Of a DNA stretch of 64,000 nucleotides, positions 8,592-19,283 are shown piece after piece; position 1 is the stretch's first letter, and each line of letters opens with the position of its first letter. Location of the stretch: the NCBI RefSeq assembly GCF_008728835.1, contig NZ_CP042582.1:5749001-5813000 (forward strand), given 5' to 3'. The stretch comes from Hypericibacter adhaerens. Its GTDB lineage: Bacteria > Pseudomonadota > Alphaproteobacteria > Dongiales > Dongiaceae. Below the pieces are notes generated by a model. The model was not told the DNA's origin, did no database searches, and saw only the letters and a program-made list of their open reading frames with translations. Position numbers and translations under genes: made by a program.

Positions 8592-10268
8592 ATGGTTGGG
8601 CGTGATACCGGTGCCCTCGGGGACAGTTTTGATTTCGTCGTCGTGGGGGCGGGGTCGGCGGGCTGCGTTCTGGCGGCGCGGCTGACCGAGGATCCGAAGG
8701 TGCGGGTGCTGCTGCTTGAAGCCGGCGGCTCCGATCGGGACTGGCGGATCGAGATGCCGCTCGGTGTCGGGGCATTGCTGGAGAGCGGCAGGCACAACTG
8801 GAACTATGTCACCGAGCCGGAACCGGAGCTGGGCGGGCGGCGGATCGATCATCCGCGCGGCAAGGTGCTGGGCGGCTCCTCCTCGATCAACGGCATGGTC
8901 TATACCCGCGGCCATGGCCGCGACTATGACGGCTGGGTGAGCGAACACGGATGCACCGGTTGGGGTTACGCCGACCTGCTCCCTTACTTCCAGCGCGCCG
9001 AGACATCCGCCGGACCGCGCGATCCCTATCGCGGCAGCGCCGGGCCGTTGCGGGTGATGCCGCCCGACATCGCGGGGAGACCGCTCAATGCCGCCTTCAT
9101 GGAGGCGGGGAAGCAGGCAGGCTATCCGCTGACCCGGGACAGCAACGGGTTGCAGCAGGAGGGTTTCGGCCCGAACGAGATGACGATCTCCGGCGGCCGG
9201 CGCTGGAGCGCCGCGCGCGCCTATCTCGATCCGGCACGCGGTCGGCCGAACCTCAAGATCCTATCGGACGTCCTGGTCGAGCGCGTCGTCTTCGAGGGCA
9301 AGCGCGCAACCGGCGTCGCCGGCCGGCGGGACGGCCAGGCCTTCTCCGTTCGCGCCCGCGAGGTCATCGTCAGTGGCGGCTCGATCAACTCGCCGCAGGT
9401 CCTCATGCTGTCCGGCATCGGCCCCGCGGACCATCTCCAATCGCTCGGCATGGCCGTCGTGGCCGATCGCCCGGCGGTCGGGCAGAATCTGCAGGACCAT
9501 CCCGATCTTACGGTGCAGTACTGGCTGAAGCAGCCGGTCTCGCTGTTCCCGGCGACCCGGTTCCCGGGCAAGTGGCTGACCGGGCTCACATGGTTTCTCG
9601 CGCGGGAGGGCCTCGCCGCCACCAACCAGTTCGAGGCGGCCGCCTTCATCCGGACGCGGGCCGGCATCGACCATCCGGACCTGAAGCTCGAGCTCCTGCC
9701 GCTGGCCTTCCGGCCCGGCAGCTTCGCCCCGCATCCCGGTCATGCCTGCCAGATCCACATGACCATGCTGCGCGCCGAAAGCCGCGGTACGCTCACGCTG
9801 CGCAGCGCCGATCCCAAGGCGTCGCCGCGTCTTCAGTTCAATTACCTTTCCGATGCGCGCGATCTCGAGACAATGCGCCGCGCCGTCCGCCTGACCCAGG
9901 AGATCGTGCGTCAACCGGCGCTGCAGGCCTATGTCCGCGATGAGATCGCGCCGGGCCCCGCCGGCGCGAACGAGGCCTCGCTGGAACGATGGATCCGCGA
10001 CAACATCGCCACCGCGTTTCATCCGGCCGGCACCTGCCGCATGGGCGGCGATCCCGACTCCGTGGTCGATCCGCAGCTCTGCGTGCGTGGCGTCGAGGGC
10101 CTGCGCGTGGTGGATGCTTCGATCATGCCGCAAGTGGTCAGCGCGAACACCAACGCACCGACCATCATGCTGGCCGAGCGGGCGAGCGACATCATCCGCG
10201 GCTTGTCCCTGCCGGCCTCCAACCTGCCCTATTGGACGCATCCGAACTGGCAGACCGCGCAGCGCTGA
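8592..10268 (+). CDS. GMC-family FAD-dependent oxidoreductase, second paralogue
   Basis: This 558-residue GMC enzyme is a paralogue of the one at 1300-3054. It has VVVGAGSAG at residues 16-24, GKVLGGSSSINGM near 90, [16 protein letters not shown] near 260, and the C-terminal catalytic region AFHPAGTCRMG and [13 protein letters not shown]. The start is the ATG at 8592; a TTG at 8541 in the same frame adds only residues without homology character. GGAG precedes the ATG by 12 bases. It is divergent from the transporter operon and convergent with the nitrilase-family gene, with only 8 bases between their stops. A likely role is the first oxidation of an imported hydroxylated substrate, or oxidation of an intermediate. 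Confidence 0.9.
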   Translation: MVGRDTGALGDSFDFVVVGAGSAGCVLAARLTEDPKVRVLLLEAGGSDRDWRIEMPLGVGALLESGRHNWNYVTEPEPELGGRRIDHPRGKVLGGSSSINGMVYTRGHGRDYDGWVSEHGCTGWGYADLLPYFQRAETSAGPRDPYRGSAGPLRVMPPDIAGRPLNAAFMEAGKQAGYPLTRDSNGLQQEGFGPNEMTISGGRRWSAARAYLDPARGRPNLKILSDVLVERVVFEGKRATGVAGRRDGQAFSVRAREVIVSGGSINSPQVLMLSGIGPADHLQSLGMAVVADRPAVGQNLQDHPDLTVQYWLKQPVSLFPATRFPGKWLTGLTWFLAREGLAATNQFEAAAFIRTRAGIDHPDLKLELLPLAFRPGSFAPHPGHACQIHMTMLRAESRGTLTLRSADPKASPRLQFNYLSDARDLETMRRAVRLTQEIVRQPALQAYVRDEIAPGPAGANEASLERWIRDNIATAFHPAGTCRMGGDPDSVVDPQLCVRGVEGLRVVDASIMPQVVSANTNAPTIMLAERASDIIRGLSLPASNLPYWTHPNWQTAQR

Positions 10269-10276
10269 GCGGGTGC

Positions 10277-11160
10277 TCAGCGCTTCAGGCGGGCATAGAG
10301 TTCCGGACGCCGGTCGGCAAGCTGCCGAATCTCGGATTTCGTGCGGGAGAGCCTCAGCCGCGCGAGATCGAGATCCACGTGCAACAGGCTCTCCGTGTTC
10401 TTCGCCGCTTCGGCGTAGGTGCCGTCCGCGATTGCGAAGCGATTGTCGATCGGGCATGCGACATAGGCGCAGCCGACGCAAACCACGGGATGGTCGGTGG
10501 GAATGCCGAGATCGCCGACGATCGGCGAGACGCAGACATAGATCTGGTTCTCCACCGCCCGGGCCTGGGCGCTGTGCCGGACGCGCCAGTATCCGCGTTC
10601 CGTGGTGAGCGAAGGGACCAGCAGGACCTCGATCCCCTCCGCCACCAGATGTCGCGTCAACTCCGGAAACTGGACGTCGTAGCAGATCGCCAGGCCGATC
10701 CGGACGCCCTCGATCTCGAACGGCGTCAAGGTTTCGCCACCGACGGTGTCGATGGCCTGCTCCGGCCGGGTCGGGTGCAGCTTGTCCTGGCGCAGCAGCG
10801 TGCCGTCCGGCAGGGCGATGTATGCGCTGTTGAGCCCATGCCCCTTCTCCTCGTGCCAGAACGAGGCGCCGGCGATGGCGATGCGGTGGCGGCGCGCGAC
10901 CTCGCGGAGGCAGTCGGTGTAAGCGCCGAGCAGCGGCGTCAGGCGGCGGCGATAGAGACCGGCGACGCCCGGTACCGTGGTCGCGCCCGCCTCCGGGTCG
11001 CCCCAGAGCAGGCCGAGACAGGCGAGCTCCGGGAGCAGCAGCAGGCGGCTGCCCTCCGCCGCGGCCTCGCCGGCGAGCGCTTCGATATGCGCCCGGAAGG
11101 CCCCCACATCCGGATAGCGCCGGATCGCCAAGGTCGCGACCGAGATCTTCAGGGTGTCGG

Positions 11161-11164
<4 letters not shown>
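10277..11164 (-). CDS. carbon-nitrogen hydrolase (nitrilase superfamily)
   Basis: This 295-residue protein has the complete Glu-Lys-Cys catalytic triad of the nitrilase superfamily: Glu in LLLPELACLG (about residue 46), Lys in RQDKLHPT and Cys in GLAICYDVQFPE. The downstream Glu-containing segment and ARAVENQIYV are also typical. Members hydrolyse nitriles, amides or N-carbamoyl groups, and this one looks more like an amidase or carbamoylase than a true nitrilase. The ATG at 11164 overlaps the CoA ligase stop by ATGA. It is the last gene of the operon starting at 16808 or 15987. In context it could open a half-amide or carbamoyl intermediate made by the imidase-like enzyme. Confidence 0.88.
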
Positions 11165-12651
<1,487 letters not shown>

Positions 12652-12675
12652 CGCGCGATTGCCGCTATCCGAAGG

Positions 12676-13158
12676 TCAGGCCGGCTTGCGCATCATCAGC
12701 AGCTTCCACTCGCCTTCCTGGACCACCTCGCCGCGCTGGTTCACCAGCTGGACATGGAAAAAGACGAGCCCCTGGGTCGGCTTCTTCGACTCGCGCTTGC
12801 CGGTCACTTTTTCCTCGACATGGATCGTGTCGCCGATCTTGATCGGGCCCTTCAGGTCCCAGTTCATGCCGAGGAAGGCGATCGCCGTGCCTTCCTTGAT
12901 GCCGAGGCGGCTTTCGAGGCCGGTCGCGATGGCGAAGCCCGCCGGGCCGTGCAGAATGCGGCCGCCGAAGATCGTGGTCTTGGCGAATTCCTCGTCGGTA
13001 TGGATCGGGTTGTGATCGCCAGTCATGGCCGCGAAATTGACGATGTCGGTCTCGGTGATGGTCCGGCGTGGGCTGACCCAGCTGTCCCCGGGGTTGAGCT
13101 CCTCGAAATAGCGCGCATCCTTGCCGATCTTCGGGGCCACAGTTTTCGTCTCGCTCAT
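12676..13158 (-). CDS. MaoC-like (R)-specific enoyl-CoA hydratase
   Basis: This 160-residue hot-dog-fold protein has the hydratase 2 motif FAAMTGDHNPIHTDEEFA (about residues 43-60), with the catalytic Asp and His, followed by GGRILHGPAGFAIATGL. It hydrates a trans-2-enoyl-CoA. The frame is open upstream, but the ATG at 13158 has AAGGA nine bases before it and gives the usual length. It sits between the acyl-CoA dehydrogenase/imidase genes and the CoA ligase, which supports a beta-oxidation-like route. Confidence 0.9.
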   Translation of the reverse strand: MSETKTVAPKIGKDARYFEELNPGDSWVSPRRTITETDIVNFAAMTGDHNPIHTDEEFAKTTIFGGRILHGPAGFAIATGLESRLGIKEGTAIAFLGMNWDLKGPIKIGDTIHVEEKVTGKRESKKPTQGLVFFHVQLVNQRGEVVQEGEWKLLMMRKPA

Positions 13159-13190
13159 GGTTGGTCCTTGGTTATTGGTCTGAGAGCCGG

Positions 13191-14009
13191 TCAGCGCCCG
13201 AGCCGGCGCTGCGCTTCCTGTCGCAGGGTGGAGAAGCGGACACCCGCCTGTGCCTTCATATGCGCCACCAGGCGGTCCAGCATGGTGATGCGCGGCCCGC
13301 GGCCGATGATCTCCGGATGGTTGGTGAGGTTGAAGACACCGTCCTCGACTTGCGCATGGCAATAGTCGAACTCGGCCCGCCAGATCGTCCCCACCTCGGC
13401 GGGATCGCGCAGGCCCTGGTTGATCGGCTTCACCATGAACTGGAAGTAGGGGTAGTCGTCGAGCTCCCAGGCCACCGGGAACTCGATCAGCCCGCATTCC
13501 TTTCCGGGCGTGAAGCCGGTCTCGGTCACCACATCGCCCCGGCGCGGGCGATAGGGCCGGAAGTCGTCGGCCATCAGGCTGCTGTCGTAGAGATAGCCGC
13601 GCTCCTCCAGCACGTCCATGCTGTGCGGGCTGAGATCCCAGGCAGGCGAGCGGTAGCCGACCGGCCGCGCGCCGATGATCCTCTCCAGCACATCCTCGCT
13701 CCGGGCCAGGAGATCGACCTCTTCGGCCCGTGACAGCGCGACCGGCGATTCATGGATGAAGCCATGGGCGGCGATCTCGTGGCCCGCGGCGGCGATCTCG
13801 CGCACCGCTTCCGGAAAGCTTGCCGCGGTATGCGCAGGGACGAAGAAGGTTGCGGGTATCCGATGTCGCTCCAGCAGCTTCAGCACCCGCGGCAGGCCGA
13901 CACGCGCACCATATTCCCCGCGTGAGAGCGGCGTCGGCGATGTCAGCTTGAAGGTGCTGACCCAGATCGAGAGCAGATCGACGTCGAAGGTGAGGCAGAC
14001 GGTTGTCAT
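13191..14009 (-). CDS. polysaccharide-deacetylase-fold hydrolase, PuuE/cyclic imide hydrolase-like
   Basis: This 272-residue NodB-fold protein has no signal peptide, so it is cytosolic and unlikely to act on cell-wall polymers. The metal site is visible as Asp in LTFDVD (about residue 10) and His-x4-His in AAHGFIHESP. The segments SRGEYGARVGLPRVL, ATFFVPAHTA and GYRSPAWDLSPHSM are typical of the PuuE allantoinase and cyclic imide hydrolase branch, which opens cyclic amides or imides. Its ATG overlaps the acyl-CoA dehydrogenase stop (ATGA). A role in opening an N-heterocyclic substrate is inference from family and neighbours (racemase-like and nitrilase-like genes). Confidence 0.85.
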   Translation of the reverse strand: MTTVCLTFDVDLLSIWVSTFKLTSPTPLSRGEYGARVGLPRVLKLLERHRIPATFFVPAHTAASFPEAVREIAAAGHEIAAHGFIHESPVALSRAEEVDLLARSEDVLERIIGARPVGYRSPAWDLSPHSMDVLEERGYLYDSSLMADDFRPYRPRRGDVVTETGFTPGKECGLIEFPVAWELDDYPYFQFMVKPINQGLRDPAEVGTIWRAEFDYCHAQVEDGVFNLTNHPEIIGRGPRITMLDRLVAHMKAQAGVRFSTLRQEAQRRLGR

Positions 14010-15202
14010 TGCGGCAGTCCCAACAGGTCGATGTCCTGGCCCTCGAGGATGCGCCGGGCGATGACCAGCTTCTGGATGTCGTTGGTGCCCTCGCCGACGA
14101 TATAAAGCGGCGCCTCGCGGTAGAGCCGTTCGATCGGATAGTCGGCGACATAGCCGTAGCCGCCGTGAATGCGCAAAGCGTCGTCGACGATGGCGCTGCA
14201 GGTCTCGCTGGCAAAGAGCTTGGCCATGCCGGATATCATGTCGGCGCGGTTGCCTTCCGCTTTCGCCTGCGCGGCTTCGCGCGTGATCAATCGCGCCGCC
14301 ACCAGCCTCGTCGCCATCTCGGCGAGCCGGAGCTGCACGGCCTGGTGCTGGTCGATGGTGACGCCGAAGGCCTTGCGTTCGCCGGCATAGCGCCGGGCCT
14401 CGTTCAGCGCATCGGCCGCCAATCCAACCGCGCTTGCCGCGATCGCGATCCGCCCCACCTCGAGACCGTCGAACAGCTGCTGCAGCCCGCGGCCCGCCTC
14501 GCCGCCGACGAGAGCCGCGCTCGGCACAAGCGCGTCCTGAAACAGGATCTCGACCGTATCGACTTGCCCGTAAGCCATCTTGTGGAAGGTGCCGGCGACC
14601 TTGACGCCCGGAATCTCCTTCTCCACCAGCAGCAAACTGATGCCTCGTTTCGCCGGCTGAGCGGCGGGATCGGTCTTCGCCAGGACCAGCAGCAAGTCGG
14701 CCCGCCGGCCGTTCGTGACGAAAAACTTGCTGCCGCTCAACGTGAACCCGTCGCCGGCAGGCCGCGCGGTGGTGGCAATCGCCTGCAAATCGGAGCCGGC
14801 GCCCGGCTCGGTCAGGCAGAGCGCGGCGCGCAACTCTCCCGTGGCCATCTTCGGGAGATACCGCGCCCGCTGGGCTCCCGTGCCGTGCTTTCCGATGACA
14901 TAGGCGACCGTGCTATGGCTGTTTACATAAGCGGCGAGGCTGGTCCAACCCTTGGCCAGCTCCTCCATGATCGCGGCGAAGACCGGCAGGCGCAGCCCGA
15001 GGCCGCCCTGCTCTTCGGGTATCGCGAGGCCGAACAATCCGAGGCCCCGCATCCGCTCGAGCAGCGCCTCGGGATAGGCGCCCTCGCGCTCCAGCCGCAT
15101 CACCTCGGGTCGCACCTCCTTGGCGACGAAGCGGCGCACCGTTTCCAGAACGGCAAGCTCCGCCGCGTCGAAACCGGCGATCGACCCCGGATCTGCGGTC
15201 AC
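14006..15202 (-). CDS. acyl-CoA dehydrogenase
   Basis: This 398-residue FAD enzyme shows the acyl-CoA dehydrogenase domains in order: helical N-terminus ending GLFGLAIPEEQGGLGL, the middle beta domain with CLTEPGAGSDLQAI (FAD/substrate contact) and KFFVTNGRRADLLLV, and the C-terminal helical domain with the GYGYVADYPIERLYREAP signature followed by VGEGTNDIQKLVIARRIL. The usual catalytic Glu position of short/medium-chain enzymes falls in YREA. It oxidises an acyl-CoA to the enoyl-CoA and passes electrons to an ETF, for which EtfA and EtfB are encoded at 22018-23783. The GTG start at 15202 overlaps the SDR stop as GTGA. Confidence 0.93.
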   Translation of the reverse strand: MTADPGSIAGFDAAELAVLETVRRFVAKEVRPEVMRLEREGAYPEALLERMRGLGLFGLAIPEEQGGLGLRLPVFAAIMEELAKGWTSLAAYVNSHSTVAYVIGKHGTGAQRARYLPKMATGELRAALCLTEPGAGSDLQAIATTARPAGDGFTLSGSKFFVTNGRRADLLLVLAKTDPAAQPAKRGISLLLVEKEIPGVKVAGTFHKMAYGQVDTVEILFQDALVPSAALVGGEAGRGLQQLFDGLEVGRIAIAASAVGLAADALNEARRYAGERKAFGVTIDQHQAVQLRLAEMATRLVAARLITREAAQAKAEGNRADMISGMAKLFASETCSAIVDDALRIHGGYGYVADYPIERLYREAPLYIVGEGTNDIQKLVIARRILEGQDIDLLGLPQ

Positions 15203-15987
15203 GTCGCGGTCCAGCCCCCGTCGATGGCGATCGCCTGCCCATTGATATAGGCGGCATGGTCCGAGGCGAGGAAGACGGCAAGATCGCCGACTTCCGATGG
15301 CGTACCCTTGCGCCGCGCCGGCACCAGGCGCTTATAGCCGTCGGGGTCGGCACCGACTCCTGCCATTTTCGGCGCATCCTCGCCGAGGATCCGGGTCGAG
15401 TTGGCGCGAATCTCGGTCTGGATCACGCCGGGGCAGATCGCGTTGATCGTGATGCCGTTCTCCGCGTACGTGCATGCGATCTGCCGGGTGAGGCCGACGA
15501 TGGCGAACTTGGAGGCGGTATAGGAGGCGCCGTCGGCAGCGCCCCGCAGACCGCCGACCGACGATGTGTTGATGATCCGACCGGAGCCTTGAGGCACCAG
15601 ACGCCTCAGCGCCGCCTGGCAACCGAAGAAGGTGCCTTTGAGGTTGATGTCGATCACCTTGTCCCAGAGCGATTCCGAAGTGTCGAGGCAGCTCGCGAAA
15701 CCGTCGAACACGCCGGCATTGTTGACCATGATGTCGAGCCGGCCGAAGCGGTCGACGCCGGCCTGCACCAGAGCATCGACCTGGTCGCCGTCGCGGACAT
15801 CGACCTTGACGAAGTCCACGGTGCCGCCCTTGCCCTTGATCTTGGCCACGGCGTCGCGGCCTTTGTCATCGAGGATGCCGCCGATCAGGACTTTCGCCCC
15901 GGCGGCCGACAGCGCCTCCGCGATGCCGAGGCCGATCCCCGTCTCGCCGCCGGTGATGACCGCGTTTTTGCCCGAGAGAATTGACAT
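15199..15987 (-). CDS. short-chain dehydrogenase/reductase
   Basis: This 262-residue classical SDR has the cofactor motif TGGETGIG (residues 12-19), NNAG near 90, the catalytic Ser in NTSSVGG and Tyr-x3-Lys in YTASKFA, and ends with the GGW tail common to oligomeric SDRs. The acidic or basic residue after strand 2 that would separate NAD from NADP use is not clear (VLIGGILDD). It probably oxidises a hydroxyacyl or alcohol intermediate. The ATG at 15987 is 41 bases after the racemase-like stop, in the same operon. Confidence 0.92.
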   Translation of the reverse strand: MSILSGKNAVITGGETGIGLGIAEALSAAGAKVLIGGILDDKGRDAVAKIKGKGGTVDFVKVDVRDGDQVDALVQAGVDRFGRLDIMVNNAGVFDGFASCLDTSESLWDKVIDINLKGTFFGCQAALRRLVPQGSGRIINTSSVGGLRGAADGASYTASKFAIVGLTRQIACTYAENGITINAICPGVIQTEIRANSTRILGEDAPKMAGVGADPDGYKRLVPARRKGTPSEVGDLAVFLASDHAAYINGQAIAIDGGWTAT

Positions 15988-16028
15988 GAAAGCTCCGTTG
16001 GCTGGGCGGCGTCTTCGGCAGGCTGGCG

Positions 16029-16808
16029 TCAGAGGGCCGAGGGGCGGCCGAACTTGGCGCGCACTTCGGCGAACTCGCTGCCATTGCGCTGCTGTGGCTT
16101 CTGGTAGTAGCCGCCGCGGTCGATGTTATAGAGACCCTGCTTCTTCAAGTCGCCCAGCGACTCCGCCATCTTCAAGGCAAAGGTGTTGGTGTTGAGGATG
16201 GTCTCGTCGCGCGGCGCCTTGGTGTCGATCAGCCACTTCTCCATGCTGGCGGCGATGATGGTGCAGCCCAGCACCACGACCTCCGCGCGGCTCTTCTCCT
16301 TGGCCTTCCTGCACTTGGCGATCGCGTCCTTGGCGACGCCCTCGGTGTCGCGGATCATGTCGGTAACCCACCAGTCGATGCAGGTGACATCCCGGCATTC
16401 CGGACCGCCGTAAAGCTTGGTGAGGTCGCGGAGGTAGGGCACCGCCTTGTGGTGGTCGGTCACCAGCACATAGTCGTGCCCGTAATAGGGCGCCATCATG
16501 ATGGTCGCCTCCAGCGGTCCGATCACCGGGATATCGACCAGCTCCCGCGCGACGCGAACGCCGGGGTCGTAGCAGCAGCCGACGATGACGGCGTCGAATC
16601 CCTGCTGCTCGGCGCGCATCACGTCTTCCATGACCACCAGCTCGACGATGTGCTTGTTGTAATAGTAGTCGATATTCTCCGGGCAGTTTTCGGTGTTCGT
16701 GATGACGATCTCGGTATCCGGCCGCGCATAGGACAGCAGCGTCTCCTTGATGAGATTGTTGTAGACCGGAGTACCAAAGGGATTGATGAAGTTGATCCTC
16801 ACACTCAT
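16029..16808 (-). CDS. Asp/Glu/hydantoin racemase-superfamily protein
   Basis: This 259-residue protein has both cysteine motifs of the superfamily: VGCCYDPGVRVARELVDIPV near residue 90 and VVLGCTIIAA near 190. The first resembles hydantoin racemases, but other members are maleate isomerases or arylmalonate decarboxylases, so the reaction remains open. A strong GGGAGG precedes the ATG by five bases. It is the first gene of the leftward catabolic operon and is divergent from the flavoprotein at 16974, with a shared candidate operator between them. Confidence 0.85.
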   Translation of the reverse strand: MSVRINFINPFGTPVYNNLIKETLLSYARPDTEIVITNTENCPENIDYYYNKHIVELVVMEDVMRAEQQGFDAVIVGCCYDPGVRVARELVDIPVIGPLEATIMMAPYYGHDYVLVTDHHKAVPYLRDLTKLYGGPECRDVTCIDWWVTDMIRDTEGVAKDAIAKCRKAKEKSRAEVVVLGCTIIAASMEKWLIDTKAPRDETILNTNTFALKMAESLGDLKKQGLYNIDRGGYYQKPQQRNGSEFAEVRAKFGRPSAL

Positions 16809-16874
16809 AGCCGCCTCCCGGTTCGCTGGTTCCGTTATGCACGCAGCGCGTCTTGCGCAACGTGGCGCAGAGTG

Positions 16875-16892
16875 ATACTGACTGATGAGTAT
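16875..16892. promoter_or_regulatory. candidate TetR operator between racemase-like and flavoprotein genes
   Basis: ATACTGACTGATGAGTAT forms an imperfect palindrome (ATACT...AGTAT) in the otherwise GC-rich divergent spacer 16809-16973, followed by a run of seven T. Its left half matches the ATACTGAC half-sites at 8451-8510 and 24721-24734. It is 66 bases from the racemase-like start and 81 bases from the flavoprotein start. Confidence 0.55.
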
Positions 16893-16973
16893 TTTTTTCC
16901 GTCTTGCCGGTTAAAGTCAAGGCGGGAATGCCGTAACGGCGGTTTTGAGCCAGTGTCGCGGGGATCGCATTCC

Positions 16974-18599
16974 ATGTCGGATCTCGATGCCGTCATCATC
17001 GGCGCCGGACATAACGGCCTCGTTTGCGCCAGTTATCTCGCCAAGGCCGGTCTCAGGGTCGCGGCGTTGGAGCGGCGCGGCGTGGTCGGCGGCCCGGTCG
17101 TCACCGAGGAACTCTGGCCCGGCTACCATATCTCGGTCGCGGCCTTTTGGATGTCCTTGCTGCAGCCGAAGATCATGCTCGATCTCGACCTGCGGAAACA
17201 CGGCATCGACGTGCTGCAGACGCCGGCCGGATTCCAGCCCTTCGCCTCCGGCGGCAGCCTGGTGTTCTGGTCCGACACGGCGCGAATGCAGGAGGAGATC
17301 CGCAAGTTCTCGGCCGCCGACGCCGAGGCCTGGCCGCGCTTCGTGGCGCATATGGAGGGGCTGATGCCCCATCTCCGGCGCCTGCTGTTCGAGGTCCCGG
17401 TCGACCCCACCACCGGCCGCCTCGGCGATATGGCGCGCTCGCTCGCCCTGGCCTGGCGGTTCCGCCATGTCGGAAGGCAGTTCTATGACGTCTGGGACCT
17501 CCTGACCCTGAGCGCCCACGACTTTCTGCGCCGTTGGTTCGAGAGCGAGACCCTGCTGACGGCGCTGGGCTGCTACGCCTCCGGCAGCGGCGGCAATATC
17601 AGCCCGAAGACGCCGGGCTCGGCCTATGTGCTGGCGCGGCCGATGCTGCGCGACCCCGATACGCCCGCCGGACCCGGCGGGCTCGTGAAAGGCGGCATGG
17701 GCGCCGTCACCCAGGCGATGCGCCGCGCCGCCGAGGCGGCCGGCGTCGTCATCCGCACCGACGCCGAGGTTGCGCGGGTGATCGTCGAGAACGGCGCCGC
17801 CTGCGGGGTCGAGCTCAAGAACGGCGAGCGCGTGCTGGCCAAGGCGGTGATCGCCAATGCCAATGCGCGGACGACGTTCCTGCGCCTGGTCGAGCCGACC
17901 CATCTCCCGGCCGGCTTCCTGGCCGCCATTCGGCGTATCCGCACCGAATCTTCCTGCTTCAAGATCAACCTCGCGACCGAGGCCCTGCCGCGCTGGACCG
18001 CCTACGATTCGCGCAAGCTTGCGGCGGAGAATCCGGGCTCGATCACCATTGCGGAGAACCTGGACGAGCTGGAGGAGGCATTCGAGTCCGCGCGCCATGG
18101 CCGCATGGCGCCGCGGCCCTATCTCTGGATCCTGACTCCCAGCGCGTTCGACCCCACCGTTGCTCCGCCCGGCAAGCATGTCGTCAGCGTGTTCGGCGGT
18201 CATGTGCCCTATCGCCTGCAGGGCCGGGACTGGGACGACGCGGCGCGGGAGGAGCTTTATGAGATCGTGATGCGGCAGATCGCGCGCTACGCACCGGGCT
18301 TCGGCAACAGCGTGATCCACAAGCAGGTTCTGGTGCCGCAGGACCTGGAGCGGATCTTCGATCTGCCCGGCGGTCATGTGCATCACGGCGAGCTCAGCAT
18401 CGACCAGATCTTCTTCCGGCGGCCCGTGGCGCATGCCGCCGGCTATCGCTCGCCAATCGCCAATCTCTATATGTGCGGCGCCTCGACCCATCCCGGCGGG
18501 GGCGTTACCGGCGTGCCCGGGCACAACGCGGCCAAGGTGATTCTGCAGGATCGGAAGAAGGGCGTGAGGCCGGAGCTGTTCGCCTGGCGCGGCGCCTGA
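16974..18599 (+). CDS. FAD-dependent oxidoreductase, PYROXD2/phytoene-desaturase-like
   Basis: This 541-residue flavoprotein begins with the dinucleotide motif DAVIIGAGHNGLVCASYLAK (residues 5-24) and continues ALERRGVVGGPVVTEELWPG, the variant seen in the PYROXD2/phytoene desaturase-like branch. The C-terminal FAD-contact region is CGASTHPGGGVTGVPGHNAA. The family includes carotenoid desaturases and many uncharacterised oxidases of hydrophobic or amine substrates. With no carotenoid genes nearby, a role in the local catabolic route is more likely. The ATG at 16974 gives the canonical N-terminus. It is transcribed alone and its stop is 3 bases from the convergent TetR stop. Confidence 0.88.
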   Translation: MSDLDAVIIGAGHNGLVCASYLAKAGLRVAALERRGVVGGPVVTEELWPGYHISVAAFWMSLLQPKIMLDLDLRKHGIDVLQTPAGFQPFASGGSLVFWSDTARMQEEIRKFSAADAEAWPRFVAHMEGLMPHLRRLLFEVPVDPTTGRLGDMARSLALAWRFRHVGRQFYDVWDLLTLSAHDFLRRWFESETLLTALGCYASGSGGNISPKTPGSAYVLARPMLRDPDTPAGPGGLVKGGMGAVTQAMRRAAEAAGVVIRTDAEVARVIVENGAACGVELKNGERVLAKAVIANANARTTFLRLVEPTHLPAGFLAAIRRIRTESSCFKINLATEALPRWTAYDSRKLAAENPGSITIAENLDELEEAFESARHGRMAPRPYLWILTPSAFDPTVAPPGKHVVSVFGGHVPYRLQGRDWDDAAREELYEIVMRQIARYAPGFGNSVIHKQVLVPQDLERIFDLPGGHVHHGELSIDQIFFRRPVAHAAGYRSPIANLYMCGASTHPGGGVTGVPGHNAAKVILQDRKKGVRPELFAWRGA

Positions 18600-18602
18600 A
18601 AT

Positions 18603-19223
18603 CTACTTCTTCTTGTTCTTCTTGAGATAGCCGTTGGCGAGGAGCTCGGCGCAATAGTCGGCGATCTGCTCGGCAGAGAAAGCACCCTGCTCCTTGTACC
18701 AGACATAGAGCCAGTTGCACATGCCGAGCAGGCCGCTGACGGCGATGTGGGCCGGCATGCCGCAGAATACGCCGGCCGCGATGCCCGCTTCGTAGACCTC
18801 CTCGATCATCGCGTCGTACTGGCGCTTCTTCTTCGCGTTCTCCTTGCGCTGCTGATCGGTCAGCTCGCTTTCCTCGCGGAAATAGATCGCGGTCCAGTCG
18901 CGCCGCTCCATGACGTTCAGGGCGTGACGGCGGATGATCTGCGCCATCGCTTCTGCGGGCGGCAGGTTGCGGCTGCGGATCTCGGAGACGCCGGCGAAAT
19001 AGCTGTCGTAGATCCGCTGGAAAATCTGCCAGAGGATCTCGTTCTTGCTCGTGAAGTAGTAGTAGACGACCGACTTGGTGTAATCGAGGCTGGAGCCGAT
19101 ATCGTCGATGGTGACCGCGCGGTAGCCCCGCTCCGCGAAAAGCCTTGCCGCCGCCGCCAGGATCTCATCCTGGACATAGGCCTGCTTCCTGGCCTTGAGT
19201 TCGGCACGGGGCGAGGGTTTCAC
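18603..19223 (-). CDS. TetR/AcrR-family transcriptional regulator
   Basis: This 206-residue regulator has an N-terminal helix-turn-helix domain (AARLFAERGYRAVTIDDI, then SVVYYYFTSKNEILW, residues 20-65) and a C-terminal helical ligand-binding domain of the type often responding to acyl-CoA or small hydrophobic ligands. It starts with GTG at 19223, with AAGGAG seven bases upstream. The C-terminus is Lys-rich (KKNKKK). It is the only regulator in the 1.3-28 kb catabolic region, making it the best candidate to bind the repeated ATACYGAYNGGT sites. Its own upstream region lacks a good copy of that motif but has a different palindrome. Confidence 0.93.
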   Translation of the reverse strand: MKPSPRAELKARKQAYVQDEILAAAARLFAERGYRAVTIDDIGSSLDYTKSVVYYYFTSKNEILWQIFQRIYDSYFAGVSEIRSRNLPPAEAMAQIIRRHALNVMERRDWTAIYFREESELTDQQRKENAKKKRQYDAMIEEVYEAGIAAGVFCGMPAHIAVSGLLGMCNWLYVWYKEQGAFSAEQIADYCAELLANGYLKKNKKK

Positions 19224-19283
19224 GCTGGAACTCCTTGATGACGGGGCACGGTCGGCAAACTAATGCCCAATCTCGGACTGGCA

